From NCBI GenBank assembly GCA_004009845.1, contig RMBW01000160.1, forward strand, positions 1 to 46,176: a stretch of DNA of 46,176 bases, in the 5' to 3' direction. Both the position numbers and the translations under genes were made by a program. Shown here in pieces: positions 19,871 to 30,600 of the stretch (position 1 is its first letter; every line of letters begins with the position of its first letter). The notes below the pieces were generated by a model. It did no database searches. It had not been told where the DNA came from and saw nothing but the letters and a program-made list of their open reading frames with translations. The DNA is from Davidsoniella eucalypti (Eukaryota > Ascomycota > Sordariomycetes > Microascales > Ceratocystidaceae).

Positions 19871-22192
19871 TCACATGTTATGCTGTTCCAATATTGTGCG
19901 AGAAATCTTGCAAGTGGCCTTCTCCGACTTACTGAGACCACCAGACTTGAGCATCTTGGCAAAAAAGTACTGCAGTCCAGATGATAGAGATGTACCCTCG
20001 GTATCTTTCAGAACTCTTTGTAAAGTTTCCTCTGGGCCCTGGCGATTACCTCGTCCATCTTTGACTTTCCCAGCTTTATGAGCCTCGGCGAAGATACTCT
20101 GGAGGATAGATTTGACAAGGACTGCACTCTTCTTCTGCATAGTCGGGAAATCAAGGGCCTTGAGGGCCTGGAGTGACATGGAGCCGTCAATGATCAAGCA
20201 ACCGACAAACTTGCCGATATTGTCGAGCTTGTCTTCATCGAGTCCGAGGGTGTCATCGTCTTCTTCCTCTTCATCGAAGAGAGACTCGCCTAGGCGGCGG
20301 AATACAGTCAAGAGCTGACTTTTGAAGGCATAGCGGATTCGTCCGTCGGAGGAAAGCTTTTTTGCTACGGCGGCGTAAAACGGGTTGTACGGGCTCTCAC
20401 CAGAAACACAAGTCATAAGCACTAAAGCCACTTCACATCTATGCGTCTTGTTCAAGTTGAGCTTGCGGAAGTGCATGATAGCATCCTCTAGATTCGCGGC
20501 GCCAGCAATTGCAACCATGATGCTCTGCTGGATTTCGGTTTTCAAGCCTTGGTCGATAGCAAGTTGACGAAGCTTCTTCTCTGGCAACCAAAATTCGTAG
20601 TCCTCGCTATCCGTCGAAGCATATCCATCTTCTTCTAGATTCGGGAGTATAGGCTTGTTGGTTTTAAGTACCGCAGCGGCTTCGGCGGCAGCCTGCATCT
20701 TTCGTGGGTCGGAGAAACTAGCACCAGTGAGCCACCATTTTCCCTTAGTTTCGGCCATGGCGATATCTTGAAGACCAATGCGGAGAGGTCCATTGGCAGC
20801 AAGTCTGCGGGAATTCAAAGAACCGAGAATTCTACGCATGCGAGAGACATGGTCGGCGACAACTGCAGATTCTTGCACACCAGTTTTGAGCTTGTTGTTC
20901 TTCAAGTCGGTGATGGTCTCGATCATGAACTTTGTACGGACGGAAAGCTCTTTGTTGTTGTTTGCTGCTGCTGGTGTTCCAAGGGCGGACACAACGTCTT
21001 TCAGGGCTTGAGGATCGTCCTTGCGAATGTATTTTCCGGCCATGCGCACGATTCGTAGCATCAACTCGGTGCTCAGCTCCGTGATATCATCTAGTAGTAG
21101 ACGCATGAAATCAAAGATCATGTTGCACCCAACGACCTGGAAAACATACAGTTCTGACATAAACGTCAACAAATTGGATGTTTGCTTCGAGGCCTGGCCC
21201 TCGGTGTTTTTGGCAATCTCAAACTCTTTTTGGAAGAGCTCTATGACCTTGGTCACTAGTAGAGAACCAAAGCTCTCACCCACAACCTTGTAGACTGCTG
21301 CAGAAAAACCAGCGGTCAGAATGTAGAAAGTATCCGGAAGTGTGGCAGGATTGCAAACTTGCGCCATCAGAGCATCGATCAACGCAGTGTTAGCATCACC
21401 ACGAGCATGGTTTGCATATATCTTTTCGACATCTTTGAGAATGCCGAGCATGTTGGACTCCGAGAGCCTGTTGAGCCAGCCCTGGAGCTGCCGTTGTAGC
21501 CTCACGGATGTCTCTGATCCGTTCATCGCAGCTTTGCGCAACGAAGGAGGAATATATTTTTCGACTACCCGTCCTGTCGTAGGTGCAGCGTATGGATTCT
21601 CACGGACCTTTGGTGCGTCAGGTTCGCTGTTATCATCTTCGTCGAAATCGTCCGAATCGCAGTCTTCTTCGTTGGAATCTAGATCATCGATGGCTAAGTC
21701 GTCTTCGTCCGTATCGTCGTTTATTTCCTCCTCTTCGTCGCCATATTTATCACTAGATGTGTCGTTTGTGAGATCGTCTTCGTCCTCGTCGTCTTCGTCA
21801 CTGAAGCCCGAGAAACCGTCTGATCCGTCCTCGTCGCTTTCTTCTATTGGGGCGGCCTTTTGCTTATCCTTTTCGGCTCTCCTTCTAACGGGGAAAGTTT
21901 GACTGGCACTGCTAGCTTTTGCTCGTTTAGCAGCAAGCCAGTCGTCATATTCGGTCCTTTGTTGTGACTTTTCAGGGTCTTCGTCGCCAGATTCGTCAAA
22001 GTTATCACCGAATAGATCACCTAATCCGTCGTCCTTGAAAGATTTTGGTAGAGACTTGCGGTCCGACTTTATGCCGAGTTTCTTTTCGAGATTGCGAATT
22101 TCTGCGTCGTCGTCGGCAATTTGCTGTTTGAGCATTTTGAAAGAACGGCCGCCATTTTCTGAGTTCGCGCTTTTGCGCTTGAAAGACGGCAT
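19871..22192 (-). CDS. SGD1: Sgd1/NOM1 nucleolar MIF4G and MA3 protein, 773 aa
   Basis: Intronless, 773 residues. Sgd1/NOM1 proteins are nucleolar and act in 40S subunit biogenesis, partnering the DEAD-box helicase Fal1 (yeast) or eIF4A3 (human). The order fits: a basic N-terminus (MPSFKRKSANSENGG), a short KQQIADDDAEIRNLEKKLGI segment, a long Asp/Glu/Ser acidic tract (about 117-192), the family motif KYIPPSLRK (about 212-220), a MIF4G domain (about 230-430, LQRQLQGWLNRLSESN onward) and an MA3 domain (about 550-670, including MHFRKLNLNKTHRCEVALVLM). I chose the ATG at 22192; the upstream frame to 22279 has no better start and reads as 5' UTR. It is head-to-head with SRP14, 405 bp apart, so a shared promoter for ribosome- and SRP-related genes is plausible. 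No frame breaks. Confidence 0.93.
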   Translation of the reverse strand: MPSFKRKSANSENGGRSFKMLKQQIADDDAEIRNLEKKLGIKSDRKSLPKSFKDDGLGDLFGDNFDESGDEDPEKSQQRTEYDDWLAAKRAKASSASQTFPVRRRAEKDKQKAAPIEESDEDGSDGFSGFSDEDDEDEDDLTNDTSSDKYGDEEEEINDDTDEDDLAIDDLDSNEEDCDSDDFDEDDNSEPDAPKVRENPYAAPTTGRVVEKYIPPSLRKAAMNGSETSVRLQRQLQGWLNRLSESNMLGILKDVEKIYANHARGDANTALIDALMAQVCNPATLPDTFYILTAGFSAAVYKVVGESFGSLLVTKVIELFQKEFEIAKNTEGQASKQTSNLLTFMSELYVFQVVGCNMIFDFMRLLLDDITELSTELMLRIVRMAGKYIRKDDPQALKDVVSALGTPAAANNNKELSVRTKFMIETITDLKNNKLKTGVQESAVVADHVSRMRRILGSLNSRRLAANGPLRIGLQDIAMAETKGKWWLTGASFSDPRKMQAAAEAAAVLKTNKPILPNLEEDGYASTDSEDYEFWLPEKKLRQLAIDQGLKTEIQQSIMVAIAGAANLEDAIMHFRKLNLNKTHRCEVALVLMTCVSGESPYNPFYAAVAKKLSSDGRIRYAFKSQLLTVFRRLGESLFDEEEEDDDTLGLDEDKLDNIGKFVGCLIIDGSMSLQALKALDFPTMQKKSAVLVKSILQSIFAEAHKAGKVKDGRGNRQGPEETLQRVLKDTEGTSLSSGLQYFFAKMLKSGGLSKSEKATCKISRTILEQHNM

Positions 22193-22597
22193 ATTGTTTT
22201 TTCTACCAGAGGGAAGTCGGGAAATGTAGAGTGAAACAGAAAGAAATTGTGTGAGAATTCTAATACTAGATCTTAGCAATGCGATTCATGGTTGCGATCT
22301 TGAAGCGACTAAACTGCCCAATCTTTTTTTTTGTTAGTATCCAGGCTTATCGGTCTTATCTCCTTGATTGGGGAGGTCATAGTGGGGCTACTCTCTTTCG
22401 AAGCACATTAACAGAACTGCACCAGGTTTAGTGCTAATTCTGCTAAGGATACCTTTGTGCTACCAAGGCCCCTCTGATTCAATCGATCGAATACCCACTT
22501 CAAAGTTCACGCCGTGATGATGCAAGCGACAAGTTCAAGGTCCTGAGCCCATTGCGTCACGCTTCATAGAGCTCTATAGCGCCCATTCACATACGAT
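22193..22597. promoter_or_regulatory. Bidirectional promoter SGD1 / SRP14
   Basis: 405 bp between two divergent start codons, with T-runs near 22325 and no ORF. The compact spacing suggests a shared promoter. No motif stands out enough to name. Confidence 0.55.
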
Positions 22598-23123
22598 ATG
22601 GCGTCCAGCCATCTATCAAACGACGATGTACGCTATCTTTATTCTAGTTTGCGTCGATAATTTAGCTAACTTTCAGCCAGTTCTTCGCCCGCCTAGCGGC
22701 GCTTTTCGATGACCGGAAACCCAAGGACAACGGTTCCATCTACCTTGTCCAGAAACGCCGTACGTCTTTATATTTTGTATCTCGACCAGCTCGTCATGAA
22801 ACTAACAAAGTATATCGCATACTATAGTGTCCTACGGCCAGAACGTACTAGCACCTACCGATGAAAACCCAACACCTGATCTCAACCTTGCCAGCCCTCT
22901 TCCCGTCATTATCCGTGCCACAAACGGAAAGTCAAAGTCCAAGAGAAAAGAAAAGATTAAGCTGTCGACAATCGTGGAACCTGCAGAGCTCGAAAAGTTC
23001 TACATCCGATACGCCGACATATGCAAGACCGGCATGCTCGCCCTAAAGCCAAGAGATCGTAGCAAAAAGAAGGCCAAGGCTAAGAAGAAGAAGGCCACTA
23101 CCACAGCGCCTGTATCAGGATAA
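22598..23123 (+). CDS. SRP14: Signal recognition particle subunit SRP14, 134 aa
   Basis: SRP14 forms part of the SRP Alu domain, which pauses elongation while the ribosome docks at the ER. Three exons, 22598-22627, 22681-22759 and 22828-23123 (135 codons), with introns of 53 and 68 bp. The start reads MASSHLSNDD|FFARLAALFDDRKPKDNGSIYLVQKR; LSND-FF..L is the conserved SRP14 opening. The middle has PLPVIIRATNGKSKSKRKEKIKLSTIVEPAELEKFYIRYADICKTGM, the conserved RNA-binding core and LEKFY..Y helix. The end is a Lys/Ala tail (SKKKAKAKKKKA), as in other SRP14 proteins. For intron 1 I used the acceptor CCAG at 22680, because the nearer TTTCAG would break the frame. Length is normal for fungi. Confidence 0.93.
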
Positions 23124-23674
23124 TTGATCTTTCAAGTCCTCACCTCGAAAACGTCGAGGCTTTGTTATAATATAGAAATGCAACCGCTAAAGCAACAAGT
23201 GTCTATCTTCCTCATTCGTATACCAACATACACAATGCCGATTAACCTCGAAAGAATCATCGGTACTTGTTCCACAAACACAGAATAAATATCCAACCAA
23301 ATTATCTATCAACGGAGAGAAATCTTCAGAGACTTTTTATTTATAATAAACGAAACTCGATCTTCAAAATGAAACCATAACAAGTTCCCGAAACACATTT
23401 AATCCAAAACTGAATGTATAGTAACGAAAGTCGCCGTGATAATGAAATAGCACAAGAACGATTCTTCTAAAAAAACAAAACTGAAGGATGACAAATAAAA
23501 GAATAAAACACAATTAAAGGCAGAATCATAAAAATTCAAAAAAATGAAAATGAAGGAAACGAAAAGTTTGCAATCATGCTTCGAGTTCATGAAGCAGAGG
23601 CGGGCATATCAAGGCAGTCATACATATTAAGCTGCCAGGTTGATAGTTTTGATAGTACGAATAGGGAGATCATC
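23124..23674. other. Convergent 3' flanks of SRP14 and the GBP2-like gene
   Basis: 551 bp, A-rich on the plus strand (23340-23575), holding presumed 3' UTRs and polyadenylation signals of both genes. No ORF or repeat of note. Confidence 0.6.
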
Positions 23675-26600
23675 CTACATCATCTGGCCCGGATTCATAC
23701 TACCTTGACCATCACTTTCCATGGGCATGTTAGAGATGTGGCTGTTGGAATTGCCTCCGTAGTTGCCACCATGGCTCCCTCCATGACCGCCGTTGCTGTT
23801 CATGCCAGGTTGAGGATTATTCGACTGGTTCAGGTACTTGGCGAAGCTGAGACCAAGAGCGCGACCACCGTATTGATAGCCCTGGAACTTGGAGATAGCA
23901 GTTTCGGCAGTATCAACTTTGTCGAAACGAACGACACCAGTGCCACGAGAACGTCCACTGGGCTCATACTGAATCTCAGCCTTTTCGACATTACCGATGG
24001 TAACGAATAGATCAACGAGATCGTCGTTGCTAGTAGACCAAGGCAACTGTAGAGATAATTAGTAATGCACTGCTAGTACATGTCCTGGATAGTCAGACTT
24101 ACATTCTTCACATAGATAGTCTCGTTAGGGTCATTACCTGGCGAGGCAAAATCCGTGAAACTATTGGGGGGGATAGTCGAAACCGGGGCAGTTTCATAGC
24201 CGCCACTGTGGTGACCATGTCCACCATGTTGGCCACCAAAACCACCACGACCACCAAAGTTGCCCTGGAAGCCTCCACGTCCACCCTGGAAGCCGCCACG
24301 GTTTCCAAAGTTATTGAAGCCACCGCGGGCACCAAAGCCGCCACGGCCGCCTTGGAAGCCTGCGTTGTTGTTACCGCCAGCATAACGATCCTCGCGGACC
24401 TCGATGTTGCGGCCTTGCCAGTCATATCCATTAAACCGCTGAATTGCGTTACGAGCATCATCGGGGCTCTCGAATACTACTATACCGGAGCCCTTCGAGC
24501 GACCATCGTGACCCATTTGAATGTCGGCACGGAGGACGTTACCGTTTTGAGCTACATAGCTTGTTAGTAGCTATAGAGAATTAGCATGTACGATCGAGAC
24601 TTACCAGCCTGGCGGAATAGATCCTTCAGATCCTGCCAGCCAACAGTGTAAGGCAGCTATGTCAAGTTAGTAAAATGCCATTTTCCATCATTGACAGCAA
24701 GGGGGGGTACTAGGGTTCTTAAGAGAGTATACGAACATTGCTGATATAAATCTGGCGTCCCTGTGTGCTAGGAGGTCCACTCATGTTGTAGCCGCCGCCA
24801 AAGCCTCCCTGGGGCATGCCGCCTGAAAAGCCACCGCCACGAGGACCTCCTGAGTTTAGGAAACGGGGTTCGGCCTCACGATCCTATTTGGCTGTTAATC
24901 ATAAAGTTTTAGATATTTGCTTTGTGAGATACTTACCTCACGGACATAGACCAGACGGCCCATGAGGCTCTGATTGCTAAGAGTCTGGACGGCAGTCTGT
25001 GCCTGTTCCCTAGTAGCATATTCCACAATACTAAATACAAAGTTAGTATAATGAATGATTAAAGAATGTTAGGAAACTTAGAAAACTTACCCGCATCCCT
25101 ACATCAACCGCGGAACAAGATAAGTTCCAATCCGTCAATCCAAAGTCCATCATACCATATAAGGGGAGGGGGAGTGTGTGAAAAGGGGAAAGCCATAGAC
25201 CAAAATCCAAGCAATGAAATCAATAGTAAGTGCCCACCTTCGACATTCCGTTTGGCAACAGAAGAACATCAGCAAAAAGAACCTCGCCAGCTAAAAAAAA
25301 TTAAGTGGGTTAGTATGTCTGGGATAATTCATATTTCACAATACTATGTAGAATAGAACGACATACCCTGACGCATAAAATCCTTGAGATGGTGCCACTT
25401 GACATCATAAGCAAGGTTACCAACATAGACACGGCGGTCCTGCTGGGATGAGTCGCGCATGTTGTTGATCATGTTATCGCGCGATGGCCGGCCGTCTTCG
25501 TGAGAGCGATTGGGGCCCTGGCCACTGTAGTTGGGGGCAGAACCACCGGCGCCGGCTGGAGGACCAGACTGCATTGGGGACCGATCGCGGTTACGGCGAT
25601 AGTTATCACGGCTCTCGTTACGAGACCGGCTACGGGGAGAAAACGACCGATGGCGGACGCCTGATCTGCCTGGGCTGCGAGAACGGCCACGACGAGACCG
25701 TGAGCGCTCACGCTGCGAGTCGTTGTTGGCGGCCTGTAGCATGTCAGTTATTGGTTCGATAGATAAATTAAGGTTGCTTGTAATTCAAGACGACAGTTTG
25801 GTTGGGCGAGTCCGAGCCAGACAACATGCAGACAGTGTTTGAAGATAACATGTCGGATGGTAGGTAGCCTTGAGGCGGACAGAAAACAAAGCCCCTTGCA
25901 CCCATAACAAACAAAAAACGTAACTGCGTGCGGAAGCTACCGACAAACAGACAGGAGCGCCTAGAATTGACGAGAATCGGTAGAAAACTGCGTTCATGAT
26001 ACCGCGCACATGCTTTCCCTTTATAAAAAGGAGGCAATCGCCTGTTTGGCAGCTCGTGGAAATATTTCGCTATTTCTTTTCTAGGAGTCTAGAAAAAGAA
26101 GCAATTACGTGTTTGTCGACAGGGAGACGGGGCTGGCACTAGTCCGCTATTTGGCAAATAGTGCCATATCCATCTTGGCAGTATGATTGATCTGATGCCG
26201 GTTGGAGACGAGAGATACTTACGGGGCGGGAGGTATCGAGAGAATCAGCTAGAATACACGTCAGTAGCTGAAGACAAGACCAACAGGTTCACAGAACTCG
26301 GACTGGTACTAGTAGAACTAGCTCAAGAGAACAATTGAAATGGGAAGTTCAACAGCCAGAATCACAGAGACAAAAGTGGATGGTAGATTAGGATGATGTT
26401 CGATGCTGAATGGATGGGCAGTTCGCTGGCCAGAGAACCCCGAGTCGAAGTACACTGACTAGCCAACAAGCCGTAACCTAGGCCATCGACCGGACAAAGC
26501 GTGGGCGTATGGCCAGCATCTTGCCAATGACACGTACTGCCTCGAACGCTACCTACTGCAGCTGCGGCCAGTTTGGCGCAAACAGCGCTAGTGCGAGAGC

Positions 26601-27624
26601 CGGAAGAAAACATGCCATACATATATGTATCTGTGTAGTGAGGGAAGGGGGTGAAGGACGGTGTGTGACCAGAGAATCCCGCACCGGAACAGGATGCATA
26701 CCAGCTGGCTTGCCAACCTGTTGCAGCAGTACCATGAAATCCAGATTCGTAGCTACTGGGCACCCAATTAACAAGAAATAGGTTCCAGTCAAAGAGGGGC
26801 CTCAGCCGACATGCATGGCGGACAGATTGGATCCTACTCTGGCTGGGTTTTCAAGGTGTTATGGCCCCCGAACGAACAACTGGGCCGCTACTCTGGATAA
26901 TCGGCACTGGATTCCAGGCTTGGTGTTGATGTTGCAATGTAGATACAGATGCTAACGCAAGAAGGAGCGTCGGGTGCTCATGCGGGTGATGGTTTCAGTG
27001 AAGAGAGGAGAACTGACTTGGTAGACTCTACCAATACTTCCGAAGAGCGAGAGTGACTCGATGAACGGCCGTAAGAATCGGACAAATGATGATGATGATG
27101 ATGGGGATGGATGTGATAGATGGATACAGGATAAGTATTTCCAGTGGGCATTGAGTAGACCAAAAGAGTAGACACAACTAGATGTGTGCAATCTCGAATA
27201 GAAAGGGACTCGAAACCACTGCTATATTGATACCGGGCCGGTGTGGCAGATTATAGGTAGGTTGCAAGGAAGTAGCACGTCACTCGAAATGTCCTTCAAT
27301 GGGGTAGAAAAGACGTTATACAAGTAGTTCCAGGCAAGACAGGTTCAGCGGCTAATGCTAGTGATGTGATATGCTAGTTGCAATTCTAATAGCACTAGCT
27401 ACTGACTTTATGCAGGACACTACCGGACTAGCAATCTATCGCACATTCTACTTATCACACAACAAATATGTACGCTCAAGATGTGCTTGAAAGTCCGCAG
27501 TAAGACATTGTTTCGGCGTGACAGTTAGGGTGGAATCCAGAGAAGTAGTGGTGGTGTCGGGTCGATCAAGGGCTATTTCAATAAAGCAAAAGCAGGATAT
27601 TATAGTTGGAAGCCACTTACCCAT
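23675..27624 (-). CDS. GBP2: GBP2/HRB1-like SR-type mRNA-binding protein, three RRMs, 523 aa
   Basis: Yeast Gbp2/Hrb1 are shuttling SR-like proteins that load on mRNA with TREX and check splicing before export. Ten coding exons (complement): 27621-27624, 26223-26248, 25367-25733, 25238-25290, 25091-25098, 24937-25030, 24737-24883, 24605-24656, 24103-24551 and 23675-24046, totalling 524 codons in phase. The N-terminus is an Arg/Ser domain (RERSRSRRGRSRSPGRSG, about 16-65). RRM1 has RNP2 VYVGNL (112-117) and RNP1 KGCGIVEY (150-157). RRM2 starts at IYISNLPY and RRM3 at IYVKNLPW (about 395). RRM1-2 and RRM2-3 are joined by Gly-rich linkers (GGFGGG, RGGF repeats), and a Gly/Asn/Met-rich tail ends the protein. 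The first coding exon is just ATGG: GTAAGT donor, a 1372-bp intron, then CTGAC branch site and CTAG acceptor. Exons 3-10 are secure; the first two are inferred. Confidence 0.85.
25091..25098 (-). other. 8-nt microexon of the GBP2-like gene
   Basis: On the minus strand, GGATGCGG is preceded by GATGTAG (acceptor) and followed by GTAAGT (donor). It supplies G151, C152 and two bases of G153. Without it the flanking exons do not join in frame, and the RNP1 motif KGCGIVEY of RRM1 is lost. The flanking introns are 139 bp and 60 bp. Confidence 0.85.
25734..26222 (-). other. Long intron 2 of the GBP2-like gene (489 bp)
   Basis: The donor is GTAAGT at 26222. ACTGAC branch sequence lies about 10 nt before the GCTACAG acceptor at 25734. 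About eight times the typical intron length in this window. No convincing internal ORF or RNA gene seen. Confidence 0.7.
26249..27620 (-). other. Very long intron 1 of the GBP2-like gene (1372 bp, inferred)
   Basis: The donor GTAAGT lies immediately after ATGG at 27621, and the acceptor TTCTAG at 26249 has CTGAC just upstream. The interior has a 133-codon minus-strand open frame (26362-26763) without family features and a (GAT)n stretch near 27087-27102. It could hold an alternative first exon or a regulated cassette exon; nothing in the sequence alone proves this. Confidence 0.5.
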
Positions 27625-30600
27625 GATGGATGATGTTTTATAATACTATTTCAATAAGGTGTATATGTTTAATGATATCGGATATTGATGACAATATCCA
27701 GCACACAAAGGTCGAGGAAGTCGGCAATATTGGCGAAAATCCGGAGACGAATATGACCACAGCGTTCACAAAGATGTGCTTGGCTAGTAGGCTATATCAG
27801 GCTACAAGATATAGGTGTTATTGATTCCAAAGAAAGGATAGTTTCCTGCAAAGCGTTGTCAGTGGCTGCATACTAAAGCGGGTTTCGAGATGGATATGGC
27901 GCAACAGTGCGGACAGGGTATGAAGGTGAAATAGACAAGCTAGTTTATTTTTCTTCTCTTGTGACGACCACTAGAATATACTAGAAGGCGTAAAATTGGA
28001 TTGTGGAAAGGAAAATAGAGGTAGGTGGCGATATGCGTGCTTGCTACAAAATAAACAGACTGATATTATGTTCAAATTACCCGGAGGGGTACAGAACACT
28101 TAGTCTTATAGAGTGCGGCTGGGTAGTTAATACACATGGTATATATCGAGTCCGTTTTAGGTTGTATAAATACAAGCACGTTTCTCGAAGTATGCTTCTG
28201 AATCATGTATCCCAATACAACAACTAGCCTAGCCAATAAGTTTAGTGCTGAGCGTCCAACCCGCAGTGATGGAACACATACTGTTCCATTTTCAGTACTA
28301 GGGCTAGTCGATACAACAGCGATTCCAACACACCAGAAGAAGATTCGCCAAGTCCTGGCATTGTACATATTTGCAGCAATAGCAATTGTACAGATGTGTA
28401 TGTGAGCCTACGACTGGAAAAACTAGGGTAGCACGAAGTGGCATGTTGTAGCATCTGACACTGCACCGCGTGGATATCAGTCTGTCTGGATCATGATCCA
28501 CCAAGTCTATGATGGAAGAGACCCTGACCATTAAAGTCCCAAGAGAGCAGGTCGAAGCTCAGATGCAAAGCAGTAGGTGACGGACAGCAGGATATTAGGA
28601 GGGTGTTGGGTTGTGATGGGTACGTGATGATTTGTGCAGGAAACAGTACTATAGAGAGATACCAGGGAAATCAAGGTAGTAGAGAGGTGGGCAGGCAATG
28701 CAGCATCGGGTGTGAAAGTGAAGATGGATGTTCAAGGGGTATGCGGACACAATCAAAGCGACACGAGTGAATATGAGATATCGGAAGCAAGACGAGCAGC
28801 AAAACGGTTGTTGAGTAGAGCTAATGAATGCGTAACTGTGTGGTTTGGTTTGGTTTGGTATGGTATGGTATAGAATGGGAGGCAGGCCAGGCCTTGTTTG
28901 CACTTAAGCTGATACACATGGACTCAACTGAGACTGGACTGGGACTATCCGTGGCCCGCTGCTACGGTCGGCTAAACAAAGGCGCGACCGGGACAACAGA
29001 CAGCGGCAGCAATGGAAAAACAGAGCGATCAACACTCGCTATCCCCAATGCTTAACCACCTTCGCTACATCCATCGTATCTAGGCGCGTAATCTTCCTCC
29101 CCTATCAATGACCAGACTAATCAATGCATGCAAGAGCTCCGCAGCCAGCTAGCCAAGTATCTCCCCCTTCACGCGTCGGTGTTGTCTATAATGTCAAGCC
29201 AACAAGTCCCATGTTATGCCATATAAAGCCATCATATATGCCAGAGTCCCCGAAAGTAAAGCAAGTACAAACACGTGCAGCAATACCGACCGACCAACCC
29301 CGAATAAATCAGCAGACCATAGAACCAGCAGTAGATCAGAAAGTAAGGCAGTAAGAAAAAAAAAAGCCACAAACCCACCAAAATCAGTTGCTAAACATAC
29401 AGAAGCACCACCTCCATTTTGCCTAGCCTAGCCAGTACTGAATCGCAACGCAACTGTGTTGGACGAACCAGTAGCGGCCGCTGAATCGGCCCTCATCCGC
29501 CGCACACAGCAACCAATAGGGGAAGGGAAAAGAAAGGCATCCAATCAAGCAAAAGCCAACAATGTTCGTCAGGACTGTACAGGCCAATGGCACTGTTTTG
29601 TTTTGTATGCATCAAGCAGGCTGACTAACTTCTGCAACAGAATTCTACAGCAGAAAAATGGCCAATCGCCTGGTACAGCACCAAACAACACGAGAGCAAA
29701 GCAAGAGGAACGCCAGAACAATAACAAAAAGGGCTGGGGGAAATAAACTCACCCTTTCGATTCAGTAATTCAAGCCAGATACCAGGCTATGAGGCGAAAA
29801 AAGCGATGGGAGGGAAAAGAAAGTTGCGTTGGTTGAGAGGAAGCACAATGCGAAAAAAAGATAAATCGGGAAAAAATATGAAAGGAAATTGAAAAAAAAA
29901 AAAAAGATTGAAAAAAAAAAGAGCCTTTAATGACAAGGCCAAAGAAGGGGAAAAGTTTGAGGTCAACTTTTTGGCGCGTCAATGTCTATGATCGAAAGCT
30001 AGTTCTTAACCCAGATAAAAACACGTACCCAAACTAAGCCAGGCAGAAAAAGAAAAAAGCTTTGACAGGCGAGGCTGTGACGGCAAAAAAGGTTGCTGGC
30101 AGGCTCCGCTTTTAAACACGCTATTTAGACAAAGACAGATACTCTGTAGCTGTACAGGCAAAAAAGTGGCCTGTCATACTGTGAATACTGTGAAGGAAGC
30201 AAATGCAACTATTGCAATTATCCCCACTAAGTACCTACCGACAACACGCCCTATAAAAAAAACTCTCAATATAAATATAAATAATAAAAAAAGAGGAAAT
30301 GGAGGACAACCAGAACCAAATGCTGAGCTCAGTCCGACCATCCACCATCAGAAAATTCAATCATGGTGGGACTTGGAGGCTGGTGAGACTAATATCAGGT
30401 CACAGAAACCTCGTTAGCACTCATATCTATAAATATCTCTCTTGCCATCAATTTATGCCATAGTGTTAGTAATCATGCTCAAGATGTAAATCTACTATGA
30501 GAAACGCAGTCAATCTTGACCCTGAATTGGAATGTACATATGTATTTTGGTACAAATGTTAGTCGGGCCCATCTCAGACTGTGGCTTTTTTTCTTTTTTT

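Noticed and set aside
26362..26763. 133-codon minus-strand frame inside GBP2-like intron 1
   Set aside because: No conserved motif and not in phase with flanking coding exons; kept only as a possible site of alternative exons.
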